Source of the DNA: Pedobacter chitinilyticus
GTDB lineage: Bacteria > Bacteroidota > Bacteroidia > Sphingobacteriales > Sphingobacteriaceae
DNA length: 64,000 nt
Reading direction: 5' to 3'
Assembly: GCF_003313385.1 (NCBI RefSeq)
Contig: NZ_QMHN01000004.1
Location: 374,531 to 438,530, forward strand
In this document: positions 43,384 through 52,077 of the stretch, piece by piece
Numbering within the stretch: the first letter of the stretch is position 1
Layout of the letters: every line of letters starts with the position of its first letter
Made by a program: the position numbers and the translations under genes
Notes under the pieces: model-generated
Seen by the model: the letters and a program-made list of their open reading frames with translations, nothing else
Told to the model about the DNA's origin: nothing
Databases searched by the model: none

Positions 43384-45753
43384 CTAATTCTCCTCTGGCA
43401 ATCGGTCTTTATCTCCCTTTTTCCTGTTAAAACGATAAACCACCGTAGCATTAAATACCCTGCCTAATCCATAAGCGGTAGATTGTAACTGGTAACTCGG
43501 CGTATTAAGTTCCTGACGGTCAATAAGCGTATTCAAAAGGTTGTTGGCTGCGAAGTTCAAAGTCATTTTTTCATTTAAAATATCCTTGCTTAGTGCAATG
43601 TTTAATCGGTATACCGCTTTGTTGATAGATTGTATATCTTGAAATTTACCCCTGTAGCTGAAGATGGTTTCGATGGCCAAGTTCTTTGGTAGTTTTATTT
43701 TACTGTTCAATTGGCTAGTCCAAGTTTTGTTGTTTGCACCATATTGTTTGCCTTCAAATTCACCTTGCTGTTTAAAGCCATAATAGTTAAAATTGAGCGA
43801 TAAACGCCACCAATTAAATGGATTATAAGTGCTCGAAATTTCCAGACCGTATCTTTCCTCTTTATCCAAATTTATTGGGGTGCGCAAGAAAAAGCCGTCG
43901 GCTGTTTGTTTCAATACATATTGGAAATAGTTACTGGTATGGGCATAATAAACGGAAGGGCTTAAGGTGAACTTGTTCCATTTTTTAAGCAAGGCAAACT
44001 CTAACGAATTGCTGTAAGTAGGATTTAAATCTGGATTTCCGACGGTAAGATAGCGAGCGTCAGACAGTCCTCCAAACGGATTTAACTGCCAAAACTCAGG
44101 ACGGTTGATTCTTCTGCTGTAGCTCAACTGTAAATCGGTGCTTTTTTGCAGTGCGTAAACCAAATGTACGGTAGGGAAAAAATCGATGTAACGCTTATTG
44201 TCATCAAAAGTACCTGCTCTATCAGAGATGCCAATGAAAGACATTTCGGTTCTCAATCCTAAAAGGTAGTTCCATCGGTTGATTTGATGTCCTACTTGCA
44301 CATAAGCGCTTACCAAATTTTCGTCGTAATTAAGTTTGTTGTTGTATTGGGGCAAGGCAACACCGTTGGAGATGGCCCAATAATCACTTTTAATGGCTCT
44401 TAAATCACTTCTAACCCCCATTTCAAATTTTCCACTCTCCCCTAATTTAGTGTTATAGTCGCTTTGGATATAAATGTCGTTGCTGCTTTCAATGTTTTTG
44501 GTGATAAGGTTACTTTCTGGAGTTCCAGTTGGAAATAGTTTCTGTTGATTGATGTTCTGATTTTCATCGTCATTCCAGAAATCATAGCGTAAGCTTGTTG
44601 TCCAACTTTTATCCTTTTTGTCGAAAGTTTTCACATAGCTCAACTCAAGTTGGTTGTATTTTTTAGGCTCCTTATAATGTTCAAAACGATATATAGTACT
44701 GTCGTTGGTATTGTTGTCATCAAAGTAATTATAGTGATAATCAATTTTATTGTTAAGGATGAGTGTGCTGTGATAAAAACTTCCCGTAAGTGTATTTTTG
44801 GCATCGAAATAGTAATCGCCACCAATGTAAATGTTGTAGGCATCATCACGTCTGTTGTTGAGATTGTTTTGTCGCAACACACTTTTTTCACCATTGTTCA
44901 GCGTGGTTTGCAAGCGTTCTTCTTTAAGGTAAAGATTTCTGAAGCGCACACCCACATTGCTAAAGAGGTTAAATTTTTCGGTTTTAAAACTAAGGTTAAC
45001 ATTGCCATTGTAATTGGTAGGGTCGCCAGCTCCAACCTGCACCGATGCGTTTAAACCAGCCAAGCTGTTTTTCTTAAGTACAATATTAATAATGCCAGCA
45101 CCACCTTGTGCCTCATACCTGGCAGAAGGATTGGTAATTACTTCTACCTTTTCGATGCTACTGGCGGGAATTTGTTCCAGACCATTGTTAGCCGATATCA
45201 TGGAAGGTTTGCCATTGATGAGCACCCTTACGCCGCTATTTCCCCTTAAACTAATGGCGCCGTTGGCATCTACATTTACCGAGGGTACATTGTTTAGGAT
45301 ATCATTTGCATTTCCACCTTTAGAAACAAGATCTTTGCCCACGTTGAAGGTTTTTTTGTCCAAGTCGAGCGAGACAGATGATTTTTCGCCAATAACATCC
45401 ACAGCCTTCAATAGTTTGATGTCGGTTTGTAAAGGTAAATTGCCCAAGTCAATATCCTTGTCTAACGATTTGTTTTCCAGTAAAATTGTTTTAAACGAAA
45501 TGAACTCAATTTTGATATGGTAGTTTCCCGTAGCCACTTGAATACTAAATTCTCCATTCTTGTTTGTCGCTACACTGGCTATTTTTTTCTGGTCAACAGG
45601 GGCTAATATGCTCACTCCAGCACCTTCAATGGGTAATTGCGTTTCGTTTTCAATCACTCGTCCCTTAATGGAAACTGTTTTGATATCTTGGGCAGCACTT
45701 TGTAAAGCGTGACTTAGCAATAGCAACCATGCAATAATCTTTATAAACTTCAT
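43384..45753 (-). CDS. Outer-membrane beta-barrel receptor (OMP_b-brl_3 type), divergent from LytS/LytTR
   Basis: A 789-residue protein of the same family as the 4403-6859 gene. Signal peptide: KFIKIIAWLLLLSHALQSAAQ. Then a carboxypeptidase-regulatory-like domain (about 25-110, SIKGRVIENETQLPIEGAGVSI), a plug-like part (ILNNVPSVNVDANGAISLRGNSGVRVLINGKP, IEKVEVITNPSARYEAQGGAGIINIVLKK), and a barrel ending in FNATVVYRFNRKKGD. Its start is 202 bases from the divergent histidine kinase gene. Such pairs are common in Bacteroidota, and the regulator may control this receptor. The substrate is unknown. Confidence 0.9.
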   Translation of the reverse strand: MKFIKIIAWLLLLSHALQSAAQDIKTVSIKGRVIENETQLPIEGAGVSILAPVDQKKIASVATNKNGEFSIQVATGNYHIKIEFISFKTILLENKSLDKDIDLGNLPLQTDIKLLKAVDVIGEKSSVSLDLDKKTFNVGKDLVSKGGNANDILNNVPSVNVDANGAISLRGNSGVRVLINGKPSMISANNGLEQIPASSIEKVEVITNPSARYEAQGGAGIINIVLKKNSLAGLNASVQVGAGDPTNYNGNVNLSFKTEKFNLFSNVGVRFRNLYLKEERLQTTLNNGEKSVLRQNNLNNRRDDAYNIYIGGDYYFDAKNTLTGSFYHSTLILNNKIDYHYNYFDDNNTNDSTIYRFEHYKEPKKYNQLELSYVKTFDKKDKSWTTSLRYDFWNDDENQNINQQKLFPTGTPESNLITKNIESSNDIYIQSDYNTKLGESGKFEMGVRSDLRAIKSDYWAISNGVALPQYNNKLNYDENLVSAYVQVGHQINRWNYLLGLRTEMSFIGISDRAGTFDDNKRYIDFFPTVHLVYALQKSTDLQLSYSRRINRPEFWQLNPFGGLSDARYLTVGNPDLNPTYSNSLEFALLKKWNKFTLSPSVYYAHTSNYFQYVLKQTADGFFLRTPINLDKEERYGLEISSTYNPFNWWRLSLNFNYYGFKQQGEFEGKQYGANNKTWTSQLNSKIKLPKNLAIETIFSYRGKFQDIQSINKAVYRLNIALSKDILNEKMTLNFAANNLLNTLIDRQELNTPSYQLQSTAYGLGRVFNATVVYRFNRKKGDKDRLPEEN

Positions 45754-45955
45754 CTTTTATTGTTTGATTGCCAAAGGTGTATTGTAAAGACACACCAAAA
45801 GGAAGTAATGGTCGGATACTGCAAAAACGTAGCTGTTTAGGTAACTCAGTAGGACGGTTCTGTTTGGTCTACGGTTTTAACCTATTCGGTTGTTTTTTTG
45901 GAACATTCGTCTACAATCATCTTTTGCATTTAAACGAATGGTATATTTGAATTAA

Positions 45956-47059
45956 ATGTCCATTTTAGACAAAGCGATACGTTATAGCACGGTTTACCGA
46001 GTTTCTAGCCATATCATATTTTGGCTGGTGGTTTTCATTGTTCCTCAAATTCCAGAGGGGATGAGCCTTAAGGATGCATTAATTGACAATGCTTTTTGCT
46101 TAACGTTTTACATGATGGCTTGTTATTTCGTAGCCTATTTCATTATTCCGAAGCTACTTAAGGATGATAATTATCTGGTGACGATGATTTATTTCATTAT
46201 TGGCAGCTATGTAATTAGTGCTTTCTCCCGTATTATGGTAGTGCACGTACTGGAGCCAATTATTCGTGAGCCTCCTTTTGAGCAAGAATCTATTTGGGAA
46301 ATCCTTACAGATTTAAGAATTCTGATTGTGGTCTACTTTCTGCAAAATTTTTCTTTGGCTTGGATTTTTGGTTTCCTAAAATTGGTGAAAGATCGATACT
46401 TGATTAAACAACGTACATTGGTATTGGAAAAAGAAAAAGCCGAAGCAGAACTTCATGCTTTAAAAGCGCAGTTAAATCCACATTTCCTGTTTAACACCCT
46501 TAATAATATCTATTCATTGTCGTTGGTCAATTCGCCAGTAACCTCTACATCTATTGCTGGCCTATCGGAAATTTTGGACCACGTACTCTATCGTTGTAAA
46601 GGAAATTTAGTGCCCATATCTACTGAAATTACACTGCTAGAAAACTATATCGACCTCGAAAAATTGAGATATGATGAGCGGTTGAAAGTTAATTTTAGTC
46701 ATTCCATTGACCAAGATCTAGATATTGCTCCTTTGATTTTGTTGTCTGTAGTGGAAAATGCTTTTAAACATGGTGCTGGGGAGGATATCGGTAGGCCATT
46801 TATTGATATTAATCTTAAATTGAGTAATGGCAACTTTTCTTTTATGGTTTCTAATTCTTTTGTGGCTAAGGATGAAGAAATACCGAGCGATGGCATTGGC
46901 CTAGAAAATGTGCGAAAGCAACTGGCATTAATCTACCCGCAAAACCACGAATTTAAAACTTACATTAGTGAAAATACCTTTGTAACTTTATTGAGCATAG
47001 CCGATTTGAAAACAAATAAAGTCCAAATGAGTGATGAAAGTAAGATGTCTTTTAGTTGA
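45956..47059 (+). CDS. LytS/YpdA-type sensor histidine kinase
   Basis: A 367-residue membrane kinase. Four membrane helices are seen in the first ~145 residues (HIIFWLVVFIVPQI, CLTFYMMACYFVAYFIIP, TMIYFIIGSYVISAFSRIMV, and LIVVYFLQNFSLAWIFGFL). A coiled linker (KEKAEAELHALKAQ) leads to the His_kinase domain with the phospho-acceptor His in LNPHFLFNTLNNIYSLSL near residue 182. The ATPase part has LLSVVENAFKHG (N box) and GIGLENVRKQLALIYP (G box). It phosphorylates the LytTR regulator whose gene overlaps its 3' end by 26 bases. The signal is unknown. A TATATTTG box ends 7 bases before the ATG, a possible leaderless start. Confidence 0.93.
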   Translation: MSILDKAIRYSTVYRVSSHIIFWLVVFIVPQIPEGMSLKDALIDNAFCLTFYMMACYFVAYFIIPKLLKDDNYLVTMIYFIIGSYVISAFSRIMVVHVLEPIIREPPFEQESIWEILTDLRILIVVYFLQNFSLAWIFGFLKLVKDRYLIKQRTLVLEKEKAEAELHALKAQLNPHFLFNTLNNIYSLSLVNSPVTSTSIAGLSEILDHVLYRCKGNLVPISTEITLLENYIDLEKLRYDERLKVNFSHSIDQDLDIAPLILLSVVENAFKHGAGEDIGRPFIDINLKLSNGNFSFMVSNSFVAKDEEIPSDGIGLENVRKQLALIYPQNHEFKTYISENTFVTLLSIADLKTNKVQMSDESKMSFS

Positions 47060-47750
47060 CGATGAACCTTTGGCGATACAGCTGCTTCAAACTCATTTAG
47101 AAAAACTGGATTTGTTTGAGGTGGTAGCCACCTGTAGCAATGCCATTAAAGCTTTAGAGGTATTGAGGGCTGAAACAATAGACCTTTTGTTTTTGGATAT
47201 TAAAATGCCACAACTTACTGGGATTGATTTTTTGAGGACACTAAAAAATCCACCCGCTGTAATTATCACCACGGCTTATAGGGAATATGCCGTAGACGGA
47301 TATGATTTGGATATTGTAGATTACCTGCTAAAGCCCATTACTTTCGACCGTTTTTTTAAAGCCATAGATAGGTATTTGAGAACAACGAAGGTACAGCAGC
47401 CCCTAAAAGCTATGCCCACAACCGATGAGGCTATTTACATCAAAGCAGGTGGGAAGTTTCATAAATTAAACGTGGAAGATATTCTTTACCTAGAGAGTTT
47501 AAAAGATTATATCGTTATTCATTGTGTCAATCAGCAAATCACTGCTAAATATAAAATTAGTGATATGGAGGAGGAATTAAAGCCCTTTTCCTTTCTGCGA
47601 ATCCACCGTTCGTATTTGGTCAATCAGAAAAAAATTACAGCCTTTACCATGAACGATATCGAAATTGGATCTCGGGAAATTCCCATTGGCACCAATTATA
47701 AAGAATATGTTTTTCAAACTTTAAGAGGTAATTTCTCTCCTGCTAAATAA
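47034..47750 (+). CDS. LytTR-family response regulator
   Basis: A 238-residue regulator. The receiver domain (1-118) has the acidic pair in CLLVDDEPLAIQLL, the phospho-acceptor Asp in LLFLDIKMPQLTG, and the switch Lys in DYLLKPITFDRFF. The LytTR DNA-binding domain (about 140-235) has IYIKAGGKFHKLNVEDILYLESLKDYIVIH and FLRIHRSYLVNQKKI. A GTG one codon upstream, at 47031, is also possible. It overlaps the kinase gene and is translationally coupled with it. The divergent beta-barrel receptor gene is the most obvious target. Confidence 0.95.
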   Translation: MKVRCLLVDDEPLAIQLLQTHLEKLDLFEVVATCSNAIKALEVLRAETIDLLFLDIKMPQLTGIDFLRTLKNPPAVIITTAYREYAVDGYDLDIVDYLLKPITFDRFFKAIDRYLRTTKVQQPLKAMPTTDEAIYIKAGGKFHKLNVEDILYLESLKDYIVIHCVNQQITAKYKISDMEEELKPFSFLRIHRSYLVNQKKITAFTMNDIEIGSREIPIGTNYKEYVFQTLRGNFSPAK

Positions 47751-47752
47751 AT

Positions 47753-47789
47753 ATTACGTTATTGCCAATCGAGCTGGCAATAACGTAAT
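47753..47789. terminator. Inverted repeat after the LytTR gene, possible terminator
   Basis: ATTACGTTATTGCCA (47753-47767) and TGGCAATAACGTAAT (47775-47789) pair exactly across a 7-base loop, 2 bases past the stop. The plus side lacks a T-run. A related TGGCAATAACG sequence follows the NAD(P)HX gene near 53575. Confidence 0.6.
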
Positions 47790-47897
47790 AGGAAAGGATA
47801 ATGCTATCGTTTCTTCCCTTAGTATATCTAGTGCAAAACAAACCTCGAAAGCATGTAGCTAAAATACTGTATAAAGAAAAATAGTAGCAGTTCACAT

Positions 47898-47971
47898 CTC
47901 TCCCTTTGGAGGGAGATAAAGAGGGAGGAATAGACAATAAGCCTCCCCCTTGCCCCCTCAAAGAGGGGATA
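47898..47971. repeat. CTCTCCCTTTGGAGGGAGA-family intergenic repeat
   Basis: CTCTCCCTTTGGAGGGAGA is followed by AAAGAGGGAGGAATAG, then CCTCCCCCTTGCCCCCTC and AGAGGGGATA. It is the third copy of the 27039 family. Confidence 0.75.
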
Positions 47972-48087
47972 TAGGAATTGCAAAGAGAGAATAACAGTAA
48001 TTCTTTTCTTCAGGAAAGCAATACTGTTCTTTTGTCATTCCGAGGTTACGAGGAATCTCATGAGATCTACAGGAAACTCTTCGCTGC

Positions 48088-49308
48088 TTACTTACCTTCC
48101 TTTAAGCCCAAACCTTTTAAATAACCATCATTGGTGGTCGCATTTTCAAATTTGCAGTTTTCCAACAGCTTATTTAAAACTGCTTCAATGGTAGCACGGT
48201 CTTTTGGAGCGTACTTTCTAATATCCGCAAAACTTGCTTTGGCTTGATCGGCATATTTAATGATGAGGTCGTAGTTCTCAGGTCTTGGAAAACTGACGAT
48301 ACCTGCTTTGGCATCCATCTTTTTGTAAGGCCAAAAATGCCAGCTAATCTGGTGTTTTTCCATTAAAGTTCTAAACTCTAATATCCACTGGTCATTGTTT
48401 TCGCCAGTTTCACCTACGTGGATAGGCACATTGTATTTGTCTCTGAAATCCAAGTACTCTTGAATAACGTCCTGCGTAGTGGCGGTCCAATATTTATGGA
48501 AGCTGTAAACCAATTTACTGTCGAAAGGAGTGCCGAAAACCTTAAAATTAGAGTTCCATTGAGCACCGCCCAAAAAGATGATATGATTTTTATCTACCTT
48601 TCTCACCTCAGCAGTAATTGCTTTATACAAAGGTTCAAGGTGCACATTTAAAGTTTTGGTATCGAAATAGTGCGCAATAGGTTCGTTTAATAAATCGTAG
48701 CCCAATACAGCAGGTTCATTTTTGTAGCGTTGCGCTATTTTTTTCCAAATGGCAATGGTGAGTGCTTGGCTTTTGGGGCTTTCAAACAAAAATGGGTACC
48801 CATCGCTGTCGTCAATGTTATCACCTGTTTGTCCACCAGGAGCACAGTGCATATCTAAAATTACAGGAAGGTTTTCTTCCTTGCACCATTTAATCACTTT
48901 ATCCAAAAGTTCAAAGCCTCTGTTTGCATTGTTGGATCCCAAGTAGCTTTCGGTAGTGAACATTTTGTAATGAAAAGGAATACGGATGGAGTTCATTCCA
49001 CTACGTTTTAAGTATTGGATATCTGCTTGGGTAACATAGTTGTTCAAGTACTTCTCCCAAAATTCGGCAGTTTTATCTGGGCCAATCAATTCGGCAAACA
49101 TTTGGTTAATCATTTTTGGGGAAGACACATCCTTGAATTTGAACATATAGCCTTCCGGTACCAACCAATTCCCTAAGTTGGTGCCTTTTAATACAATGGG
49201 GTTTCCTGTAGGATCGATAATATCTTTGCCTTTAACAGAGAAAAATTTGCCTTGTGCTGTGGCAATCATAGGCACTAGTAAGAAAATAAGCAGTTTAAAT
49301 GGTTTCAT
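48088..49308 (-). CDS. Exported glycoside hydrolase family 5 (endoglucanase-like)
   Basis: A 406-residue protein with signal peptide KPFKLLIFLLVPMIATAQ. The family-5 TIM barrel is clear: FSVKGKDIIDPTGNPIVLKGTNLGNWL at the start, LKRSGMNSIRIPFHYKMF, LPVILDMHCAPGGQ, the acid/base Glu in LGYDLLNEPIAHY, and the nucleophile Glu in VPIHVGETGENNDQW. GH5 includes cellulases, mannanases and exo-beta-glucosidases. The GTNLGNWL and MHCAPGGQ blocks resemble the exo-1,3-glucanase-like branch, but I do not assign a substrate. It is monocistronic. Confidence 0.92.
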   Translation of the reverse strand: MKPFKLLIFLLVPMIATAQGKFFSVKGKDIIDPTGNPIVLKGTNLGNWLVPEGYMFKFKDVSSPKMINQMFAELIGPDKTAEFWEKYLNNYVTQADIQYLKRSGMNSIRIPFHYKMFTTESYLGSNNANRGFELLDKVIKWCKEENLPVILDMHCAPGGQTGDNIDDSDGYPFLFESPKSQALTIAIWKKIAQRYKNEPAVLGYDLLNEPIAHYFDTKTLNVHLEPLYKAITAEVRKVDKNHIIFLGGAQWNSNFKVFGTPFDSKLVYSFHKYWTATTQDVIQEYLDFRDKYNVPIHVGETGENNDQWILEFRTLMEKHQISWHFWPYKKMDAKAGIVSFPRPENYDLIIKYADQAKASFADIRKYAPKDRATIEAVLNKLLENCKFENATTNDGYLKGLGLKEGK

Positions 49309-49420
49309 GTGTTTTATATCTGGTTAACTAAAAATAGTTATTGGATGCTATTTAAAAGGCAGGTAATCAAAATTTTACTTAAGTGTTTTTTTTACACTAA
49401 GCAGCGTTTTCTTGGATAAG

Positions 49421-49454
49421 AAAAAAGCGCTACAGATTTTTATCTGCAGCGCTT
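49421..49454 (-). terminator. Terminator after the YiaA gene
   Basis: AAGCGCTACAGAT and ATCTGCAGCGCTT pair with one mismatch, followed by T on the minus strand. It lies 20 bases past the YiaA stop. Confidence 0.85.
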
Positions 49455-49473
49455 CCATTAATTTTGTGGTTTC

Positions 49474-49881
49474 TTAATTCAATGGATGTTTTCCTTTTGC
49501 AATTTGCCCATCTCTGGTATTTTTCTGTACCGTAATGGCGCCAAACAAGGCAAGTAGAAAAGCAAAGGCATAAAAGCCCTTTTCGCTAGGGAGCAAATCT
49601 GCATTCCATAACCCGATGATGAGCAGGGCAATGGTGAGCAGGGTAGCAAACCAGCTAATGCCATAGTAAAGTTCGGTTACTGGAATGCTTTCTAATTTGT
49701 CTCTAACTGCTTTTTGCAGGGAAACAACGGCAAACAATCCGAACATCAATACAGCAAAATAGTAACCTTTTTCGTTGAGCAGCATGTCTGAGCGCCACAG
49801 GCCAATAATAAAGCCGATCATGCCTACGCCTAAAGCAATCCAAGAGGCTGCAACAAAGGCATTTGAAGGTTTTTGAGTCAT
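49474..49881 (-). CDS. YiaA/YiaB-family inner-membrane protein
   Basis: A 135-residue membrane protein of two similar halves. Each has a pair of helices and a conserved centre: WIALGVGMIGFIIGLWRSDMLLNEKGYYFAVLMFGLFAVVSLQKAVRD and WFATLLTIALLIIGLWNADLLPSEKGFYAFAFLLALFGAITVQKNTRD, both with the LLxEKG motif of the YiaA family. It is predicted to have four membrane helices. The function is unknown, and no neighbours suggest one. Confidence 0.9.
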   Translation of the reverse strand: MTQKPSNAFVAASWIALGVGMIGFIIGLWRSDMLLNEKGYYFAVLMFGLFAVVSLQKAVRDKLESIPVTELYYGISWFATLLTIALLIIGLWNADLLPSEKGFYAFAFLLALFGAITVQKNTRDGQIAKGKHPLN

Positions 49882-49978
49882 TGTTTTAAATTTTGGTTAG
49901 TCATTTAACAATTGCACTAAAGACTTTCGGAGAGATTAATTGTTACAGTGACCTGAGTATTATGACAAAAGGAGGAGA

Positions 49979-50045
49979 GCCACAGATGCACAGATAAAAA
50001 CTAATCAATGTTATTAGAAAATAAAAATATCTGTGCATCTGTGGC
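49979..50045. repeat. Inverted repeat, second copy of CCACAGATGCACAGAT
   Basis: GCCACAGATGCACAGAT (49979-49995) and the exact inverse (50029-50045) flank a 33-base loop. The arms match those at 25813-25870. It lies just before the Pif1-like gene. Confidence 0.88.
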
Positions 50046-50139
50046 TAAATAAGTGCACATGTCAGAGATAGGATATTGTTAATAAAATAATCCAACCAGA
50101 GCTATTCTGCCTGCTAATTAATTTAGCTAGATTTGTGTT

Positions 50140-52056
50140 ATGGACAAAGTAGTGGCGGAAAATCCTATTGCAGATAAAGTTTTCGAGTTTATTGAATATA
50201 CCAATCAATCTATTTTTTTGACAGGTAAAGCGGGTACGGGAAAAACCACCTTGCTCAAGCGAATCAAAAAAGAAAGCTCCAAAAAAATGGCCATTGTTGC
50301 CCCTACGGGTGTGGCCGCAATGAATGCAAAGGGAACCACCATTAACTCTTTTTTTCAACTGCCGCCAGGTCCCTTTTTCCCAGGAGATATTGCCTTGCAG
50401 CATTTACAGGATGGCTTTGTTTCTATTCGTTCGGCGGTGAGCGATTTGAGTTATACCAACGATAAACTGAAGCTTTTTAACGAGCTGGAATTGCTGGTGA
50501 TTGATGAGGTGTCGATGGTGCGTTGTGATGTAATGGATGTATTGGATGCGTTGTTACGTTCGGTGAGGAAAAACAGTAGCCCTTTTGGTGGATTGCAACT
50601 GTTGTTAATTGGCGATTTATACCAACTTCCTCCAGTAACCAAACGTGAAGATTGGGCATTTCTGAGCAAAGCATATCCTTCGCCCTACTTCTTTGATTCA
50701 ATCGTTGTTCGTCAACATCCTTTATTGCAGATTGAACTGACCAAGGTATTTAGACAAACAGAAGAGACTTTCATCAACATTCTAAACGACATTAGAAATA
50801 ATCAAATTAATGACGAAGGTTTAGCATTACTTAATCAACGATTTGACCCTGTATTTAAGGATAATAGAGATATCAATCCCATCATCATTACTTCGCATAA
50901 TGCAGAAGCTAATCTGATCAACAAGCAAAAGTTGGATGAATTGGAAGGCGAAGTCTACACGTTTGATGCTGAAGTGAATGGCGACTTTAAGGAGTTAGGT
51001 TTACAGGCAGAGCAGCAATTGGCGTTAAAGGTTGGCGCACAAATTATGTTCATCAAAAACGATACTGGGGAGGACAGAAAGTTTTACAATGGAAAGATCG
51101 GGAAAATTAATTCTATCGTACACGACGACATTTATGTTTCTTTTGCCGATGAAGAGGAATTGTTATTGCTTACCAAAAGCTCTTGGCAATCTTTCGAATA
51201 TAAATTAGATGAAGAGGAACAGGTTTCTCAAAATCAAGTGGGTGAATTTTTACAGTACCCTATTAAGTTGGCTTGGGCGGTAACCATTCACAAAAGCCAA
51301 GGCTTAACTTTTGACCATGCCATTATCGATGCAGGAAAATCTTTTATCGCTGGGCAGGTTTATGTAGCTTTAAGTAGGGTAAGAACCTTGGATGGATTGG
51401 TGCTAAAATCTAAAATCAATAAGGATAGCTTAAGATCCAACAATGAGGTGATTAACTTTATGAAACCACTCAGCTTGGAGCAACTGGACCAAATGAAGGT
51501 GGAAGCCCAAGAAAAGTTTATCCTACAATTGGTGCTGAATCACTTCCGGTTCAATCCTATCACTTACGAGCTAAATTTGATCGACAATGATCCAGAAATC
51601 AATAGGGCAAATATTCCGATGTTTAAAACGCAGCTCGCTGAAATCATCGAAAGTGTTTCGGCTTTGACGGTATTGATCGAAAAATTTCAAACCCAAGTGA
51701 AACTTTTACACCAGCAAGGTGGTTTTGCAGTTCAAGCAACGCTTCAAGCAAGAATAGTGGCGGCAAATACCTACTTTGCAAAAGAGTTGATGATAAAAGC
51801 CCTGAATCCAGTATTGAAATTGGTAAGGGTAAAGCCAAAAAATAAAATACAGCAGCAAATTCAACATCAACTGCAAAAAGTAAGGCAACAGATAGATAAC
51901 AGTATTACGTTAATGCATATTGGTGCAGAGTTATTAGAAACGCAATTGAGAACAGAGGATTATGAAGCATGGATTGTGAAACATCGAACCAAGCAAAAGA
52001 AAGTTCAAGAAAGTGGTTCCAATGCGCAAGAAGCCATTACCTTGCAACTGTTTTAA
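50140..52056 (+). CDS. Pif1/RecD2-like superfamily 1 DNA helicase
   Basis: A 638-residue ATPase. Motifs are Walker A (IFLTGKAGTGKTTLLKRI, about 28-45), APTGVAAMNAKGTTINSFF (motif Ia), LLVIDEVSMVRCDV (Walker B), LLLIGDLYQLPPV, VFRQTEETF, and near the C-terminal helicase lobe LAWAVTIHKSQGLTFDHAIID with the motif VYVALSRVRTLDGL. This is the Pif1-like layout. The C-terminal ~190 residues are helical and charged with no recognised domain. Pif1-type helicases resolve G4 and other structures; which role applies here is unknown. It starts 95 bases after an inverted repeat. Confidence 0.9.
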   Translation: MDKVVAENPIADKVFEFIEYTNQSIFLTGKAGTGKTTLLKRIKKESSKKMAIVAPTGVAAMNAKGTTINSFFQLPPGPFFPGDIALQHLQDGFVSIRSAVSDLSYTNDKLKLFNELELLVIDEVSMVRCDVMDVLDALLRSVRKNSSPFGGLQLLLIGDLYQLPPVTKREDWAFLSKAYPSPYFFDSIVVRQHPLLQIELTKVFRQTEETFINILNDIRNNQINDEGLALLNQRFDPVFKDNRDINPIIITSHNAEANLINKQKLDELEGEVYTFDAEVNGDFKELGLQAEQQLALKVGAQIMFIKNDTGEDRKFYNGKIGKINSIVHDDIYVSFADEEELLLLTKSSWQSFEYKLDEEEQVSQNQVGEFLQYPIKLAWAVTIHKSQGLTFDHAIIDAGKSFIAGQVYVALSRVRTLDGLVLKSKINKDSLRSNNEVINFMKPLSLEQLDQMKVEAQEKFILQLVLNHFRFNPITYELNLIDNDPEINRANIPMFKTQLAEIIESVSALTVLIEKFQTQVKLLHQQGGFAVQATLQARIVAANTYFAKELMIKALNPVLKLVRVKPKNKIQQQIQHQLQKVRQQIDNSITLMHIGAELLETQLRTEDYEAWIVKHRTKQKKVQESGSNAQEAITLQLF

Positions 52057-52077
52057 TGGAATAAATCGTTTATACGG

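Larger units (their letters stand above)
47751..48087. other. 337-base gap between the LytTR gene and the GH5 gene
   Basis: It contains an inverted repeat at 47753-47789, a CTCTCCCTTTGGAGGGAGA element at 47898-47971, and a GTCATTCCGAG...AGGAATCTC element at 48034-48060. No gene or promoter was recognised. Confidence 0.75.

Noticed and set aside
45768..45950. 60-codon ORF in the receptor-kinase divergent gap
   Set aside because: It occupies the promoter region, has no family match, and lacks a leader.
50128..50135. TAGATTTG box as the Pif1-like gene promoter
   Set aside because: It ends 4 bases before the ATG and lacks a -33 element.
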